Assembly (NCBI RefSeq): GCF_012933555.1
Contig: NZ_JABBPK010000001.1
Span: 288,001 to 352,000 of the forward strand
From: Niallia alba
GTDB taxonomy: Bacteria; Bacillota; Bacilli; Bacillales; Cytobacillaceae
Length of the DNA stretch: 64,000 bases
Direction of reading: 5' to 3'
In this document: positions 23,945 to 33,036 of the stretch, piece after piece
Position numbering within the stretch: position 1 is the stretch's first letter
Layout: each line of letters begins with the position of its first letter
The notes under the pieces: model-generated
The model's database searches: none
What the model was told of the DNA's origin: nothing
The model's input: the letters and a program-made list of their open reading frames with translations, nothing else
Translations under genes and position numbers: made by a program

Positions 23945-24061
23945 CCCCATCAACCTTTCTATTTATTTAATACTATTCTACTTTTTTACTTGTTCCAGTG
24001 GAATGAATTATGTGCATTTTAATTGGAAATATTTAATGGAAATATCTTTAGTTAAAAATGT

Positions 24062-24117
24062 TTGCCTTTGAGGTATTTTTTTTGTTATTATATTCACATT
24101 AGATTTCAATTTGAAAT
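24062..24117 (+). promoter_or_regulatory. azoR promoter with downstream palindromic operator candidate
   Basis: TTGCCT (24062-24067), 18 bp and TATTAT (24086-24091) make a plausible promoter. ATTTCAATTTGAAAT (24103-24117) is a palindrome with only the centre unmatched, lying just past the start point. Its layout resembles the MhqR/MarR-type operators that control quinone-responsive azoreductases in B. subtilis. Confidence 0.5.
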
Positions 24118-24139
24118 AGGGAAAGGAAAATGAAATAAA

Positions 24140-24781
24140 ATGAATATCTTAGTAGTAAAAGCAAACAATCGTCCAGCTTCTGAAGCTGTATCAAGCAAAA
24201 TGTATGAAACGTTTATGGAGTCTATTAAAGGTGCTGAAAACCTTAATGTAAATGTATATGATGTATATGCAGAAGATACTCCTTACTTTGGTCAAGAATT
24301 ATTTGATGCTTTTGGTAAAGTACAAAGCGGAGAAGAATTAACAGATATCGAACAACGCTTATTAGCTGCTAAACAAAAAGCGATGGATGCTTTAACAGCT
24401 GCTGATGTAGTAGTTTTTGCATTCCCACTTTGGAACTTAACTATTCCAGCTAAATTACAAACATTTATTGATTATGTATATGCTGCAGGCTTTGCATTTA
24501 AATTTGATGCAGAGGGTAACATGATCCAATTAATGACAGATAAAAAAGCAATTCTTTTAAATGCTCGTGGTGGCATTTATTCTACTCCAGAAGCTGCTTC
24601 ATCTGAAATGGCAGTTAACTATATGCGTGCTGTATTTGGCGGCGTATTCGGAATGGAAATCATTGACGAAGTGATTATCGAAGGTCATAATGCAATGCCT
24701 GATAAAGCTGCTTCTATCATTGAAGAAGGTCTACAAAAAGTAACTGCTGCTGGAACTAAATTAGTAGCACAAACTGTTTAA
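24140..24781 (+). CDS. azoR: FMN-dependent NADH:quinone/azo reductase
   Basis: 213 aa flavodoxin-fold enzyme reducing quinones and azo bonds with NADH, part of defence against electrophiles. FPLWNLTIPAKLQTFIDYV is the FMN-binding region and LLNARGGIYS the second phosphate/isoalloxazine loop. The length fits AzoR proteins (B. subtilis AzoR2, about 211 aa). The palindrome in its promoter region suggests induction by quinones. A terminator follows at 24808-24842. Confidence 0.92.
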   Translation: MNILVVKANNRPASEAVSSKMYETFMESIKGAENLNVNVYDVYAEDTPYFGQELFDAFGKVQSGEELTDIEQRLLAAKQKAMDALTAADVVVFAFPLWNLTIPAKLQTFIDYVYAAGFAFKFDAEGNMIQLMTDKKAILLNARGGIYSTPEAASSEMAVNYMRAVFGGVFGMEIIDEVIIEGHNAMPDKAASIIEEGLQKVTAAGTKLVAQTV

Positions 24782-24807
24782 TTAATAGATAAGATAGCAA
24801 GCTAAAC

Positions 24808-24842
24808 TCTGTCTGAAATTTATTTTTCAGATGGGTTTTTTT
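24808..24842 (+). terminator. Terminator after azoR
   Basis: An 11-bp stem including GTCTGAAA with TTTCAGAT and three G-T pairs, followed by seven T. Confidence 0.8.
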
Positions 24843-24954
24843 ATGGAAAAAAGATTATACTAGGAAAAGGGCATATTTAGGACATATGTCCTTTTCCTAT
24901 TTTTAGAATTCGATTATCTTTAAAAAGGAAATTAAATAACAAGGGGTCGAACAA

Positions 24955-25380
24955 ATGAGAGGTATTTTATTTGCATTTATGGGTGGTGCATTTATTACTC
25001 TACAAGGAGTGGCAAATGCAAGAATTAGCCAAGATATTGGTTCATGGCAGGCAGCTGCAATTACACAATTTACCGGGTTTGTACTTGCCTTTTTAATCTT
25101 ATTGCTTGTTAAAGAAGAAACCTTTTCAAAATATAAACAAGTAAAGCCGCTGTATTTGGCTGGAGGATCTTTTGCATCAGTTATTATTTTTAGTACGATT
25201 ACAGCGATGCATTTAGTGGGCGCTACATTAACAATCTCAACGGCTTTAATTGCACAGCTATTTATGACCTTTATAATAGATAGCAATGGCTGGTTCGGAT
25301 TAGAAAAAAAGCAAATGAAGGCTCCGCAGTTTATTGGCATTGGTATGATGATAATAGGTGTTCTTTTATTAAAAATGTAA
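24955..25380 (+). CDS. DMT-superfamily membrane protein, YdcZ/DUF606 type
   Basis: 141 aa with about five membrane segments, half the size of EamA transporters, so it must pair with another subunit. It begins MRGILFAFMGGAFITLQGVANARIS, typical of the YdcZ family. It is separated by 12 nt from a Crp-type regulator gene, and a second YdcZ-type gene follows, so the two may form a heterodimer. Substrate unknown. Confidence 0.85.
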   Translation: MRGILFAFMGGAFITLQGVANARISQDIGSWQAAAITQFTGFVLAFLILLLVKEETFSKYKQVKPLYLAGGSFASVIIFSTITAMHLVGATLTISTALIAQLFMTFIIDSNGWFGLEKKQMKAPQFIGIGMMIIGVLLLKM

Positions 25381-25392
25381 GGAGAACCATTC

Positions 25393-26106
25393 ATGAAAGT
25401 AATTGGTAATCTGGAACAGGTAGAAGAATATATTCGCACATTTCAATTAGAAGCAATTTTTCCTGAGAAGTTGAAAGAGCATTTACACCTTTATGCCTTT
25501 AAACAAGGGGAGTTTATTTGTACACAAGGGCAGACGGCTGAATATATTTATATTTTGGTGGATGGGAAAATTAAAATATATACAACTACAGCGGAAGGAA
25601 AAACATTAATCCTTTCTTTTAAAACGCCATTGGAAATGGTAGGCGACGTGGAATATATAAGAGATACGGATATTCTTAATACAGTGGAAGCTATAACAGA
25701 CGTAATGATGATCGGTGTTCATAAACGACATTTAAAACAATATGTGAGCGATTATGCACCCTTTTTACAGTTTTTGTTGGATATTATCACGAAGAAGTTT
25801 TATATCAAATCAAGTTCGATGCGCTTCAATTTATTTTATCCAGTCGAAGTAAGATTGGCTAGTTATTTATTGTCTGTTTCCTTTGATAAGGAGGATCCAT
25901 TATATGATACGGAGCGTAATAAGATTAACCTAAAAGATACAGCCAATCTAATTGGTACTAGTTACCGTCATTTAAACAGAGTGATACAGCAATTTTGTCA
26001 GGATGGCTTGATTGAACGGAAAAAAGGGTTTATTGTGGTGAAAAATCGTGATGGTTTAACAAATTTAGCTGGTAAAAGTATTTATGAAGAAGGATTGGGT
26101 GAATAA
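25393..26106 (+). CDS. Crp/Fnr-family transcriptional regulator (YeiL-like)
   Basis: 237 aa. The cyclic-nucleotide-binding-type beta barrel covers about residues 20-125 (FKQGEFICTQGQTAEYIYILVDGKIKIY), followed by the long dimer helix. The C-terminal winged helix includes LKDTANLIGTSYRHLNRVIQQFCQDGLIERKKGFIVV (about 180-216). There is no cluster of cysteines for an Fe-S centre, so it is not an oxygen-sensing Fnr. It sits between two YdcZ-type transporter genes and is probably their regulator. Start behind AAGGAGA. Confidence 0.88.
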   Translation: MKVIGNLEQVEEYIRTFQLEAIFPEKLKEHLHLYAFKQGEFICTQGQTAEYIYILVDGKIKIYTTTAEGKTLILSFKTPLEMVGDVEYIRDTDILNTVEAITDVMMIGVHKRHLKQYVSDYAPFLQFLLDIITKKFYIKSSSMRFNLFYPVEVRLASYLLSVSFDKEDPLYDTERNKINLKDTANLIGTSYRHLNRVIQQFCQDGLIERKKGFIVVKNRDGLTNLAGKSIYEEGLGE

Positions 26107-26111
26107 AAAAT

Positions 26112-26588
26112 ATGATTTATGGCTTACTTATTGCTTTTATTAGCGGTAGTCTTGTTGGGTTGCAAAATATATTTAATAATCGAGTAAATCAGAAGGCGGG
26201 CCTTTGGGCTACTACAACGCTTGTGTTAGCGTTAGGGTTTATTGCGTCTTTTATTCTGGGCTTTATTACGGAAGGAACAGGACTTTTTCATTTAGAAAAT
26301 ATGCAGACATGGTACTGGTTTAGTGGAATTATCGGGGTCGGTGTTGTTGTTTGTATGACAAAGGGGATTAGACATTTGGGGGCAACATATGCTGTTTCGA
26401 TCTCCTTATCTTCTCAGCTTATTTTTGCTTTGCTGTTTGATTCCTTCGGTTTATTGGGATTAGATAAAGTTCCATTTACTTCAAAGCAGTTAATTGGAGT
26501 ATTGGTCATTATCGGTGGAATCCTTGTTTTTAAAATGGGTGGAACATCAGAGAAGAAACAGCCAGTGAAAGAACTGGTGAAAAGATAG
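26112..26588 (+). CDS. DMT-superfamily membrane protein, YdcZ/DUF606 type
   Basis: 158 aa with about five membrane segments, beginning MIYGLLIAFISGSLVGLQNIFNNRVNQ. It is a paralogue of the protein at 24955-25380 (shared GLQ/N-R pattern in the first helix and LI-GV-IIGG-L-FKM at the end). Five bases separate it from the regulator gene; the three genes form one operon. Confidence 0.85.
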   Translation: MIYGLLIAFISGSLVGLQNIFNNRVNQKAGLWATTTLVLALGFIASFILGFITEGTGLFHLENMQTWYWFSGIIGVGVVVCMTKGIRHLGATYAVSISLSSQLIFALLFDSFGLLGLDKVPFTSKQLIGVLVIIGGILVFKMGGTSEKKQPVKELVKR

Positions 26589-26600
26589 GAGAGGATTTTT

Positions 26601-27380
26601 ATGCAGGGATTATTGAATAATAAGGGAGAGACAATGCTAAATACGACTCCAGCAACTAAGGAAAAAAGGAACATAAAGTACTATCAAACTTTGCTTTTTG
26701 ATGTGGATGATACCTTATTAGACTTTGTAGCTGCAGAAGATCAAGCTTTTCGCTTATTGCTACAGGAACAAGGGATATCATACAGTGATGAATGGAAAAA
26801 GCAGTATCAAGAGCTAAATCAAGGTCTATGGAAGGCGTTTGAAGGAGGAGAAATTACGCGTGATGAGGTAGTCAATACAAGATTTACGCTCTTCTTTGAA
26901 AAGCTGGGCAAGAAAGTAGACGGCGTTTTATTACAGCAAAGCTATCGTGCGTATTTAGGAGAAGGAAGTCAGTTACTAGATGGAGCGCTTAATCTAATAC
27001 GAAAGATTTCAAATCATTTTGATTTATATATTGTGACCAATGGTATATCTAAAACGCAAGAGAAGCGTTTAAAATCCTCTGGACTATACCCATATTTTAA
27101 AGCAGTATTTGTCTCAGAAGACACTGGCTATCAAAAGCCAATGAAGGAGTTCTTTGATTATTGCTTTGAGCGAATTCCACAGATCAACAAAGAGTCTACT
27201 TTAATTATTGGTGATTCATTAAGCGCCGATATACAAGGCGGTTACAATGCAGGAATTGATACATGCTGGGTCAATCCATTGAAAAAGGAAAATAATTTAG
27301 ATGTGCAACCAACATACGAAATCACAAGTCTTCAAGAGCTGCTCGTTCTTCTTGAACGAGAAAAACAATCGGACCATTAA
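26601..27380 (+). CDS. HAD-family nucleotidase of the YjjG/YfnB type
   Basis: 259 aa phosphatase. Motif I is FDVDDTLLDF with the nucleophile/acid Asp pair, motif II is IVTNGIS, and motifs III/IV are K in GYQKPMKEFF and GDSLSADIQGG. These match pyrimidine 5'-nucleotidase YjjG, which removes non-canonical pyrimidine nucleotides. The start at 26601 has AGGAGAGG; the family's usual N-terminus would begin nearer ATG 26634, so the first residues are uncertain. Follows the YdcZ gene closely. The 3' end overlaps the convergent gene by 4 bases. Confidence 0.88.
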   Translation: MQGLLNNKGETMLNTTPATKEKRNIKYYQTLLFDVDDTLLDFVAAEDQAFRLLLQEQGISYSDEWKKQYQELNQGLWKAFEGGEITRDEVVNTRFTLFFEKLGKKVDGVLLQQSYRAYLGEGSQLLDGALNLIRKISNHFDLYIVTNGISKTQEKRLKSSGLYPYFKAVFVSEDTGYQKPMKEFFDYCFERIPQINKESTLIIGDSLSADIQGGYNAGIDTCWVNPLKKENNLDVQPTYEITSLQELLVLLEREKQSDH

Positions 27381-27396
27381 TGGATCGATTGTTTTT
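27361..27396. terminator. Bidirectional terminator over two gene ends
   Basis: AAAAACAATCG (27361-27371) and CGATTGTTTTTT (27385-27396), with CCATTAATGG inside, form a long stem with T-runs on both sides. It covers the last codons of both converging genes. Confidence 0.8.
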
Positions 27397-27862
27397 TGTC
27401 TTCCTTATCAAATTTTTGAATAATGCCAAGACAAGTTCTGGAAAGTAAGAAAGTACATGTTTCTGTCAACAAAGTATGATACCAATGCCAGCCCTTTTTA
27501 TATTTTATTAAATTTGTGTATCTTTCGAACAGAGCTTCCAAGATAGTCATTGGAATACTAAAGTAAAAGGATTTGAGTATAATTCCAGGTATTTTGGAAT
27601 GATAACTTATTTGATTAAAAGCGACGCAAGTGATTGGGAATAACAGATAATCAAATAAAATATTGATTTGAAAATTTTTGGGGAGAAATCGAACAGGGAA
27701 ATTAAGCCATTTTTCAGTAGTAACAATACTATCAATAAAGCTGGACACATAGCCTTTAAAAAAGAAAACCAGAAACCAATCCTTTACTGGTTTTTTTCTA
27801 AAAATAACTGGTAAAAGCCCAATTCCCAAAAATAAGAGAAATCTTAATATCTTCCGTTCCAC
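27377..27862 (-). CDS. CBO0543-family membrane protein
   Basis: 161 aa from the GTG at 27862 (behind GGGTG; a GTG at 27871 is an alternative). It has four or five hydrophobic segments and the motifs KPVKDWFLVFFFKGYVSSFIDS, PVRFLPKNF, FDYLLFP and IKYKKGWHWYHT, recurring in this uncharacterised Bacillaceae family. Function unknown. Confidence 0.78.
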   Translation of the reverse strand: MERKILRFLLFLGIGLLPVIFRKKPVKDWFLVFFFKGYVSSFIDSIVTTEKWLNFPVRFLPKNFQINILFDYLLFPITCVAFNQISYHSKIPGIILKSFYFSIPMTILEALFERYTNLIKYKKGWHWYHTLLTETCTFLLSRTCLGIIQKFDKEDKKQSIH

Positions 27863-27952
27863 TATAATCACCCGTCTAGTTGCAAATTATCCTTCCTTCT
27901 GGTCGTGATAGGATTTTATTATCTTACCCAGATAGCAAGAAAATATGAAAAA

Positions 27953-27972
27953 AAGCATCCGAATAGATGCTT
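27953..27972. terminator. Small hairpin, first of a duplicated pair
   Basis: AAGCATC and GATGCTT around CGAATA. The same 18-bp core recurs at 28142-28159. Confidence 0.4.
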
Positions 27973-27982
27973 CAGATTGTAG

Positions 27983-28029
27983 AAAAACCCCCTATTTTTA
28001 AAAGTATGATTTTGAAAAAGGGGGTTTTT
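27983..28029. terminator. Hairpin with A5C5 / G5T5 arms
   Basis: AAAAACCCCC (27983-27992) and GGGGGTTTTT (28020-28029) are perfect arms with a 27-nt loop. Both strands end in a T-run, so it can act as a terminator in either direction. Confidence 0.6.
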
Positions 28030-28115
28030 GATGTTTTAATTGATTTTTACCACAACATATGGAATATAAGGTATTATTAAAACACTATATGTTGTATATC
28101 GGAATTGTAAAAAAA

Positions 28116-28168
28116 GCTGTCGAGACTTTCTCGACAGCCTGAGCATCCGAATAGATGCTTTTTTGTCT
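28116..28168. terminator. Two consecutive hairpins downstream of the LacI gene
   Basis: GCTGTCGAGA pairs with TCTCGACAGC (28116-28138), then AGCATC with GATGCT (28142-28159) followed by TTTTTTG. The second hairpin is an exact copy of that at 27953. With the hairpin at 27983 they fill the 387-bp gap between the CBO0543 gene and the LacI gene. Confidence 0.6.
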
Positions 28169-28175
28169 TTTTAGC

Positions 28176-29260
<1,085 letters not shown>

Positions 29261-29299
29261 CTAAAAGCACTGTTCTACAATACTTTCATTATAAGCTAT

Positions 29300-29330
29300 T
29301 TACTAATAAATTAGTAATGTTTTTTAGTAA
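29300..29330. promoter_or_regulatory. Candidate LacI-type operator cluster
   Basis: TTACTAATAAATTAGTAA (29300-29317) is a perfect-armed palindrome, followed by a second TTAGTAA (29324-29330). A further TTACTAA occurs at 29436-29442, just before the ganS promoter -35. Shared half-sites between divergent regulator and operon fit repression with looping; inference. Confidence 0.55.
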
Positions 29331-29447
29331 ATTGTTTTCCTTCGGTTGTTCTATGGTAAGTAAAGTGATTGATTGGTTTTTATAAGAAGGTTAAATTTAT
29401 TTGGTGTTGAATCGTTACTTATTAAATAAAAAATGTTACTAAATATA

Positions 29448-29476
29448 TTTACAAAGAAATAGATGTGTAGTATCCT
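29448..29476 (+). promoter_or_regulatory. ganS promoter
   Basis: TTTACA (29448-29453), a 17-bp spacer and TATCCT (29471-29476), directly upstream of the cre site and ganS. Confidence 0.6.
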
Positions 29477-29482
29477 TTTGTT

Positions 29483-29496
29483 AGAAAACGTTTTCA
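29483..29496. promoter_or_regulatory. cre site (CcpA operator)
   Basis: AGAAAACGTTTTCA matches 13 of 14 positions of the cre consensus TGWNANCGNTNWCA and is centred on the transcription start region. Carbon catabolite repression by CcpA is therefore likely. Confidence 0.8.
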
Positions 29497-29528
29497 GTAA
29501 AATATTAAAGCAAAGGGTGGAAAAAAAG

Positions 29529-30797
29529 ATGAAAAAAAGGCTGACAACAATACTTTTGAGTAGTTCTTTAGCTTTGGCACTAGCAGGTTGTGGACCGTCT
29601 GGTGAAACAAATAACGATACATCTTCCAAGAAAAATAATAATGGATATGATCTCCTTGTATGGGAAGATCAAAGTAAATCCGATGGGATTGCAGATGCAA
29701 TTAAAAAATTTGAAGAAGAAAATAATGTGAAAATTAAAGTGGAAGAAAAAGCATATGCAGATCAATTAGAGGATTTACGATTAGACGGTCCTGCAGGCAC
29801 AGGTGCTGATGTTATTACGATTCCCGCTGATCAAATTGGAACAGCTGTCACAGAAGGGATTTTAAAAGAAATCACAGTGGATGATACCCTTAAGGCATCG
29901 TATACAGAGGCAGCGATGGATTCTCAAATTGTAGATGGTAAAGTATACGGGCTTCCTAAAGCAGTAGAAACAACCATTTTATACTATAACAAGGACTTAG
30001 TGAGTGAAGACCAATTGCCTAAAACCACCGAAGAATGGTACGAGTTCTCTAAAAGTGTAACAAAGGACGGTAATTATGGATTATTGGCATTATGGGATCA
30101 AATCTATTATGCAAATGGTGTTTTAAGCGGATATGGCGGTTATGTATTCGGGCAGGATAGTTCTGGCACTTATAATCCAGAGGATATTGGCTTAGCGAAC
30201 GATGGAGCTATCGATGGAGCAGAATATATTTCTAAATTCTATAAAGACGGATTATTCCCATCAGGCATTATCGGTGAGCAAGGTATTAACGTTCTAGACT
30301 CTCTATTTACAGAAGGAAAAGCAGCGGCAGTTATTTCTGGACCATGGAATTTAGAACCATATGCAAAAGCAGGCATCAATTACGGGGTAACGGAACTTCC
30401 AATGTTAGCGAATGGAGAGCATATGGGCTCCTTTATCGGAGTTAAAAGCTATAACGTAAGCACATATAGCAAAAACGCTGAGTTAGCGGAAGAGTTAGTA
30501 AAGTTTTTAGCGAATGAAGAAAATTCGAAAACACGTTATGAAATTACGAAAGAGGTCCCAGCAGTGAAAGCATTGGCAGAGGATCCAGCTGTAACAGAAA
30601 GTGAAAATGCGAAGGCGGTAGCCAATCAATCTCAATATTCTCAACTAACACCAGGCATTACAGCAATGGATGCAGTTTGGCAACCTGTTGACTCTGCACT
30701 TCAAACGATTGCTACTGGAAAAGCAAAACCAGAAGAAGCTCTAACTACGGCAGTAGAAACAATTAAAGGTTCTATTGCTGCGAATAGTGGAAACTAA
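29529..30797 (+). CDS. ganS: Galactooligosaccharide/maltodextrin-type ABC substrate-binding lipoprotein
   Basis: 422 aa from ATG 29529 (an upstream in-frame start at 29463 is not supported). Signal peptide with lipobox LALAGC, so Cys21 is lipidated. The body is a MalE-type solute-binding fold (LVWEDQSKSDGIADAIKKFE, AVISGPWNLEPYAKAGINYG). Followed by two MalF/MalG-like permeases and a GH42 beta-galactosidase, it matches GanS of the B. subtilis ganSPQAB operon. Expression should be LacI-repressed and CcpA-repressed. A hairpin after the gene can raise its expression above the downstream genes. Confidence 0.9.
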   Translation: MKKRLTTILLSSSLALALAGCGPSGETNNDTSSKKNNNGYDLLVWEDQSKSDGIADAIKKFEEENNVKIKVEEKAYADQLEDLRLDGPAGTGADVITIPADQIGTAVTEGILKEITVDDTLKASYTEAAMDSQIVDGKVYGLPKAVETTILYYNKDLVSEDQLPKTTEEWYEFSKSVTKDGNYGLLALWDQIYYANGVLSGYGGYVFGQDSSGTYNPEDIGLANDGAIDGAEYISKFYKDGLFPSGIIGEQGINVLDSLFTEGKAAAVISGPWNLEPYAKAGINYGVTELPMLANGEHMGSFIGVKSYNVSTYSKNAELAEELVKFLANEENSKTRYEITKEVPAVKALAEDPAVTESENAKAVANQSQYSQLTPGITAMDAVWQPVDSALQTIATGKAKPEEALTTAVETIKGSIAANSGN

Positions 30798-30808
30798 CTT
30801 GAGACAAG

Positions 30809-30841
30809 AAGGGACAGTACGAAAAATTACTCGTCCCTTTT
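30809..30841 (+). terminator. Intercistronic hairpin after ganS
   Basis: AAGGGAC (30809-30815) pairs with GTCCCTT (30833-30839), followed by TT. A partial terminator or stability hairpin between a binding protein and its permeases is common. Confidence 0.6.
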
Positions 30842-30866
30842 AAAAGGAGAGAGGTGAAGTTTAGGT

Positions 30867-32156
30867 ATGAGCTTCCAGGCAAATACAGTTGATAAGGATA
30901 CAAAGTTTGCGAAAAAGGCTGCGTTATTATCCATTATTCCAGGATTAGGACAGTTTTATAATAAGCAGTGGGGTAAGGGAGCATTCTTCCTTGTCTTTTC
31001 TATCGCATTTATTATTGTTTTTAAGGATTTATTTAATATGGGGCTTTGGGGGATTGTTACACTTGGTGAACAAGTACCCCGGGATAATTCGATCTTCTTG
31101 CTGGCAGAAGGGATCATCGCTTTAATTGTAATTTTTTTCGGATTAGCATTTTACTACTTTAATATAAAAGACGCTTATGCGATCGGAAAGAGGAGAGAAG
31201 AAGGCTTTGATATTCCTTCTATAAAAGAGCAGTATCAAGTTCTTTTGGCAGAAGGCTATCCATATATCATTACAAGTCCAGCCTTTATTTTACTTGTTTT
31301 CTCCGTTATTTTTCCTATTCTATTTTGTTTTGCCCTTGCGTTTACTAATTACGATTTATATCACTCAGCACCAGCTAACTTAGTGGATTGGGTAGGGCTG
31401 GAGACATTTAAGAAAATATTTACTGTTGATATATGGCGTGCTACTTTTTTTGATGTATTAGGATGGACATTAATTTGGACATTAATCGCCTCAACGCTTC
31501 AAGTAGCAATTGGGATATTCTTAGCAGTGGTCGTTCACCAGAAGGAATTACGCTTTAAAAAATTCTTTCGGACCATTTTAGTATTGCCATGGGCAGTTCC
31601 TGGATTTGTTACGATTTTAGTTTTTGCTGGAATGTTTAATGATAGTTTTGGAGCAATTAACAATTCTATCTTGGCATTCCTTGGAATAGATGCCATCCCT
31701 TGGCTAACAAGTCCGAATTGGACGCGACTTGCATTGTTGCTTATTCAAGGCTGGCTAGGGTTCCCATATATATTTATTGTAACAACAGGGGTACTTCAAT
31801 CTATTTCAGATGATTTGTATGAAGCAGCTACTATTGACGGAGCATCGCCTATTCAAAAATTTAAGAATATCACCTTGCCATTAATTTTATATGCAATGGC
31901 ACCAATTATCATTACGCAATACACGTTCAATTTTAATAACTTCAATATTATATATTTGTTTAATGCTGGAGGGCCAGCAGTTCCAGGCTCCACTGCAGGC
32001 GGTACAGATATTTTAGTTTCTTGGATATATAAATTAACGATGCAGAACAGTCAATATGCGCTTGCTGCTGCATTAACGATTCTACTAAGTATTTTTGTTA
32101 TTAGCATTGCTTTATGGCAATTCAGAAGAACGAATTCGTTTAAGGAGGTAAAATAA
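30867..32156 (+). CDS. ganP: Sugar ABC transporter permease, MalF-like
   Basis: 429 aa with about eight membrane segments. The N-terminus (LLSIIPGLGQFYNKQWGKGA, then two segments) is the extra domain seen in MalF-like proteins. The EAA loop EAATIDGASPIQKFKNITLPL near residue 320 contacts the ATPase. Second gene of the gan operon; it pairs with the following MalG-like subunit. No ATPase gene is present, so a shared one (MsmX-type) encoded elsewhere is expected, as in B. subtilis. Confidence 0.9.
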   Translation: MSFQANTVDKDTKFAKKAALLSIIPGLGQFYNKQWGKGAFFLVFSIAFIIVFKDLFNMGLWGIVTLGEQVPRDNSIFLLAEGIIALIVIFFGLAFYYFNIKDAYAIGKRREEGFDIPSIKEQYQVLLAEGYPYIITSPAFILLVFSVIFPILFCFALAFTNYDLYHSAPANLVDWVGLETFKKIFTVDIWRATFFDVLGWTLIWTLIASTLQVAIGIFLAVVVHQKELRFKKFFRTILVLPWAVPGFVTILVFAGMFNDSFGAINNSILAFLGIDAIPWLTSPNWTRLALLLIQGWLGFPYIFIVTTGVLQSISDDLYEAATIDGASPIQKFKNITLPLILYAMAPIIITQYTFNFNNFNIIYLFNAGGPAVPGSTAGGTDILVSWIYKLTMQNSQYALAAALTILLSIFVISIALWQFRRTNSFKEVK

Positions 32157-32157
32157 G

Positions 32158-33018
32158 ATGACGAAAAAAATAGTCAGTATCAAAAAACAGCGGACGATTC
32201 GAATGACGCTGACTTACCTTCTTTTACTTTTTGTATGTGCTGCTATCATTTATCCGTTAGTCTGGACCATTGGTGCAAGCTTTAATCCTGGAAATAGCTT
32301 GGTGAGTACGCGTGTTGTCCCTGATAATCCAACGATAGGTCATTATAAAGACCTATTCCAACAGGAAGGTACTCTATATTATGGAAAATGGTATATGAAT
32401 TCCATGAAAATTAGTATTCTAACGATGGTATTTTCCATCTTATGTGTATCCTATACAGCTTACGCTTTCTCCCGTTTCCGATTTAAGGGAAGAAAAAATG
32501 GTCTCATGCTATTTTTGTTATTACAGATGATTCCACAGTTTTCCGCTTTAATCGCGATTTTTGTTTTAGCGCAAATGCTTGGATTAATCAATAGTCACTG
32601 GTTGTTAATATTCATTTATGTCGGCGGTCAAATACCAATGAATACGTATTTGATGAAGGGATATATTGATTCCATCCCATTGGATTTGGACGAGAGTGCG
32701 AAGATTGATGGTGCTAGCAACACAAGGATTTTTTGGAGAATACTCATGCCTTTATCTCGACCGATGCTGGCAGTAGTTGCGATGAACGGATTTACTGCTC
32801 CATTGGGTGATTTTGCGATATCTTCAGTAATCTTGAGAAATCCAGAGTACTATACACTTCCAATAGGGCTCTATAAATTAGTCAGCGATAAAATGGGAGC
32901 AAGCTACACCACCTTTGCAGCTGGAGCTATTCTGATAAGTATTCCGGTTGCGATTGTATTTGTAGCTTTACAGAAGCATTTCGTATCTGGATTAACAGCA
33001 GGAGGAACAAAAGGATAA
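32158..33018 (+). CDS. ganQ: Sugar ABC transporter permease, MalG-like
   Basis: 286 aa, six membrane segments. The EAA loop is DESAKIDGASNTRIFWRILMPL near residue 183, and the C-terminus ends HFVSGLTAGGTKG as is usual for MalG proteins. Starts one base after the ganP stop, behind AAGGAGG. Forms the membrane channel with GanP. Confidence 0.92.
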   Translation: MTKKIVSIKKQRTIRMTLTYLLLLFVCAAIIYPLVWTIGASFNPGNSLVSTRVVPDNPTIGHYKDLFQQEGTLYYGKWYMNSMKISILTMVFSILCVSYTAYAFSRFRFKGRKNGLMLFLLLQMIPQFSALIAIFVLAQMLGLINSHWLLIFIYVGGQIPMNTYLMKGYIDSIPLDLDESAKIDGASNTRIFWRILMPLSRPMLAVVAMNGFTAPLGDFAISSVILRNPEYYTLPIGLYKLVSDKMGASYTTFAAGAILISIPVAIVFVALQKHFVSGLTAGGTKG

Positions 33019-33036
33019 GAATCGGAGGGCATTAAG

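Noticed and set aside
25393-26106. Crp-family gene as an oxygen-sensing Fnr that could act on the SCIFF operator
   Set aside because: It lacks the cysteine cluster needed for an Fe-S sensor and is tied by position to the YdcZ transporter genes.
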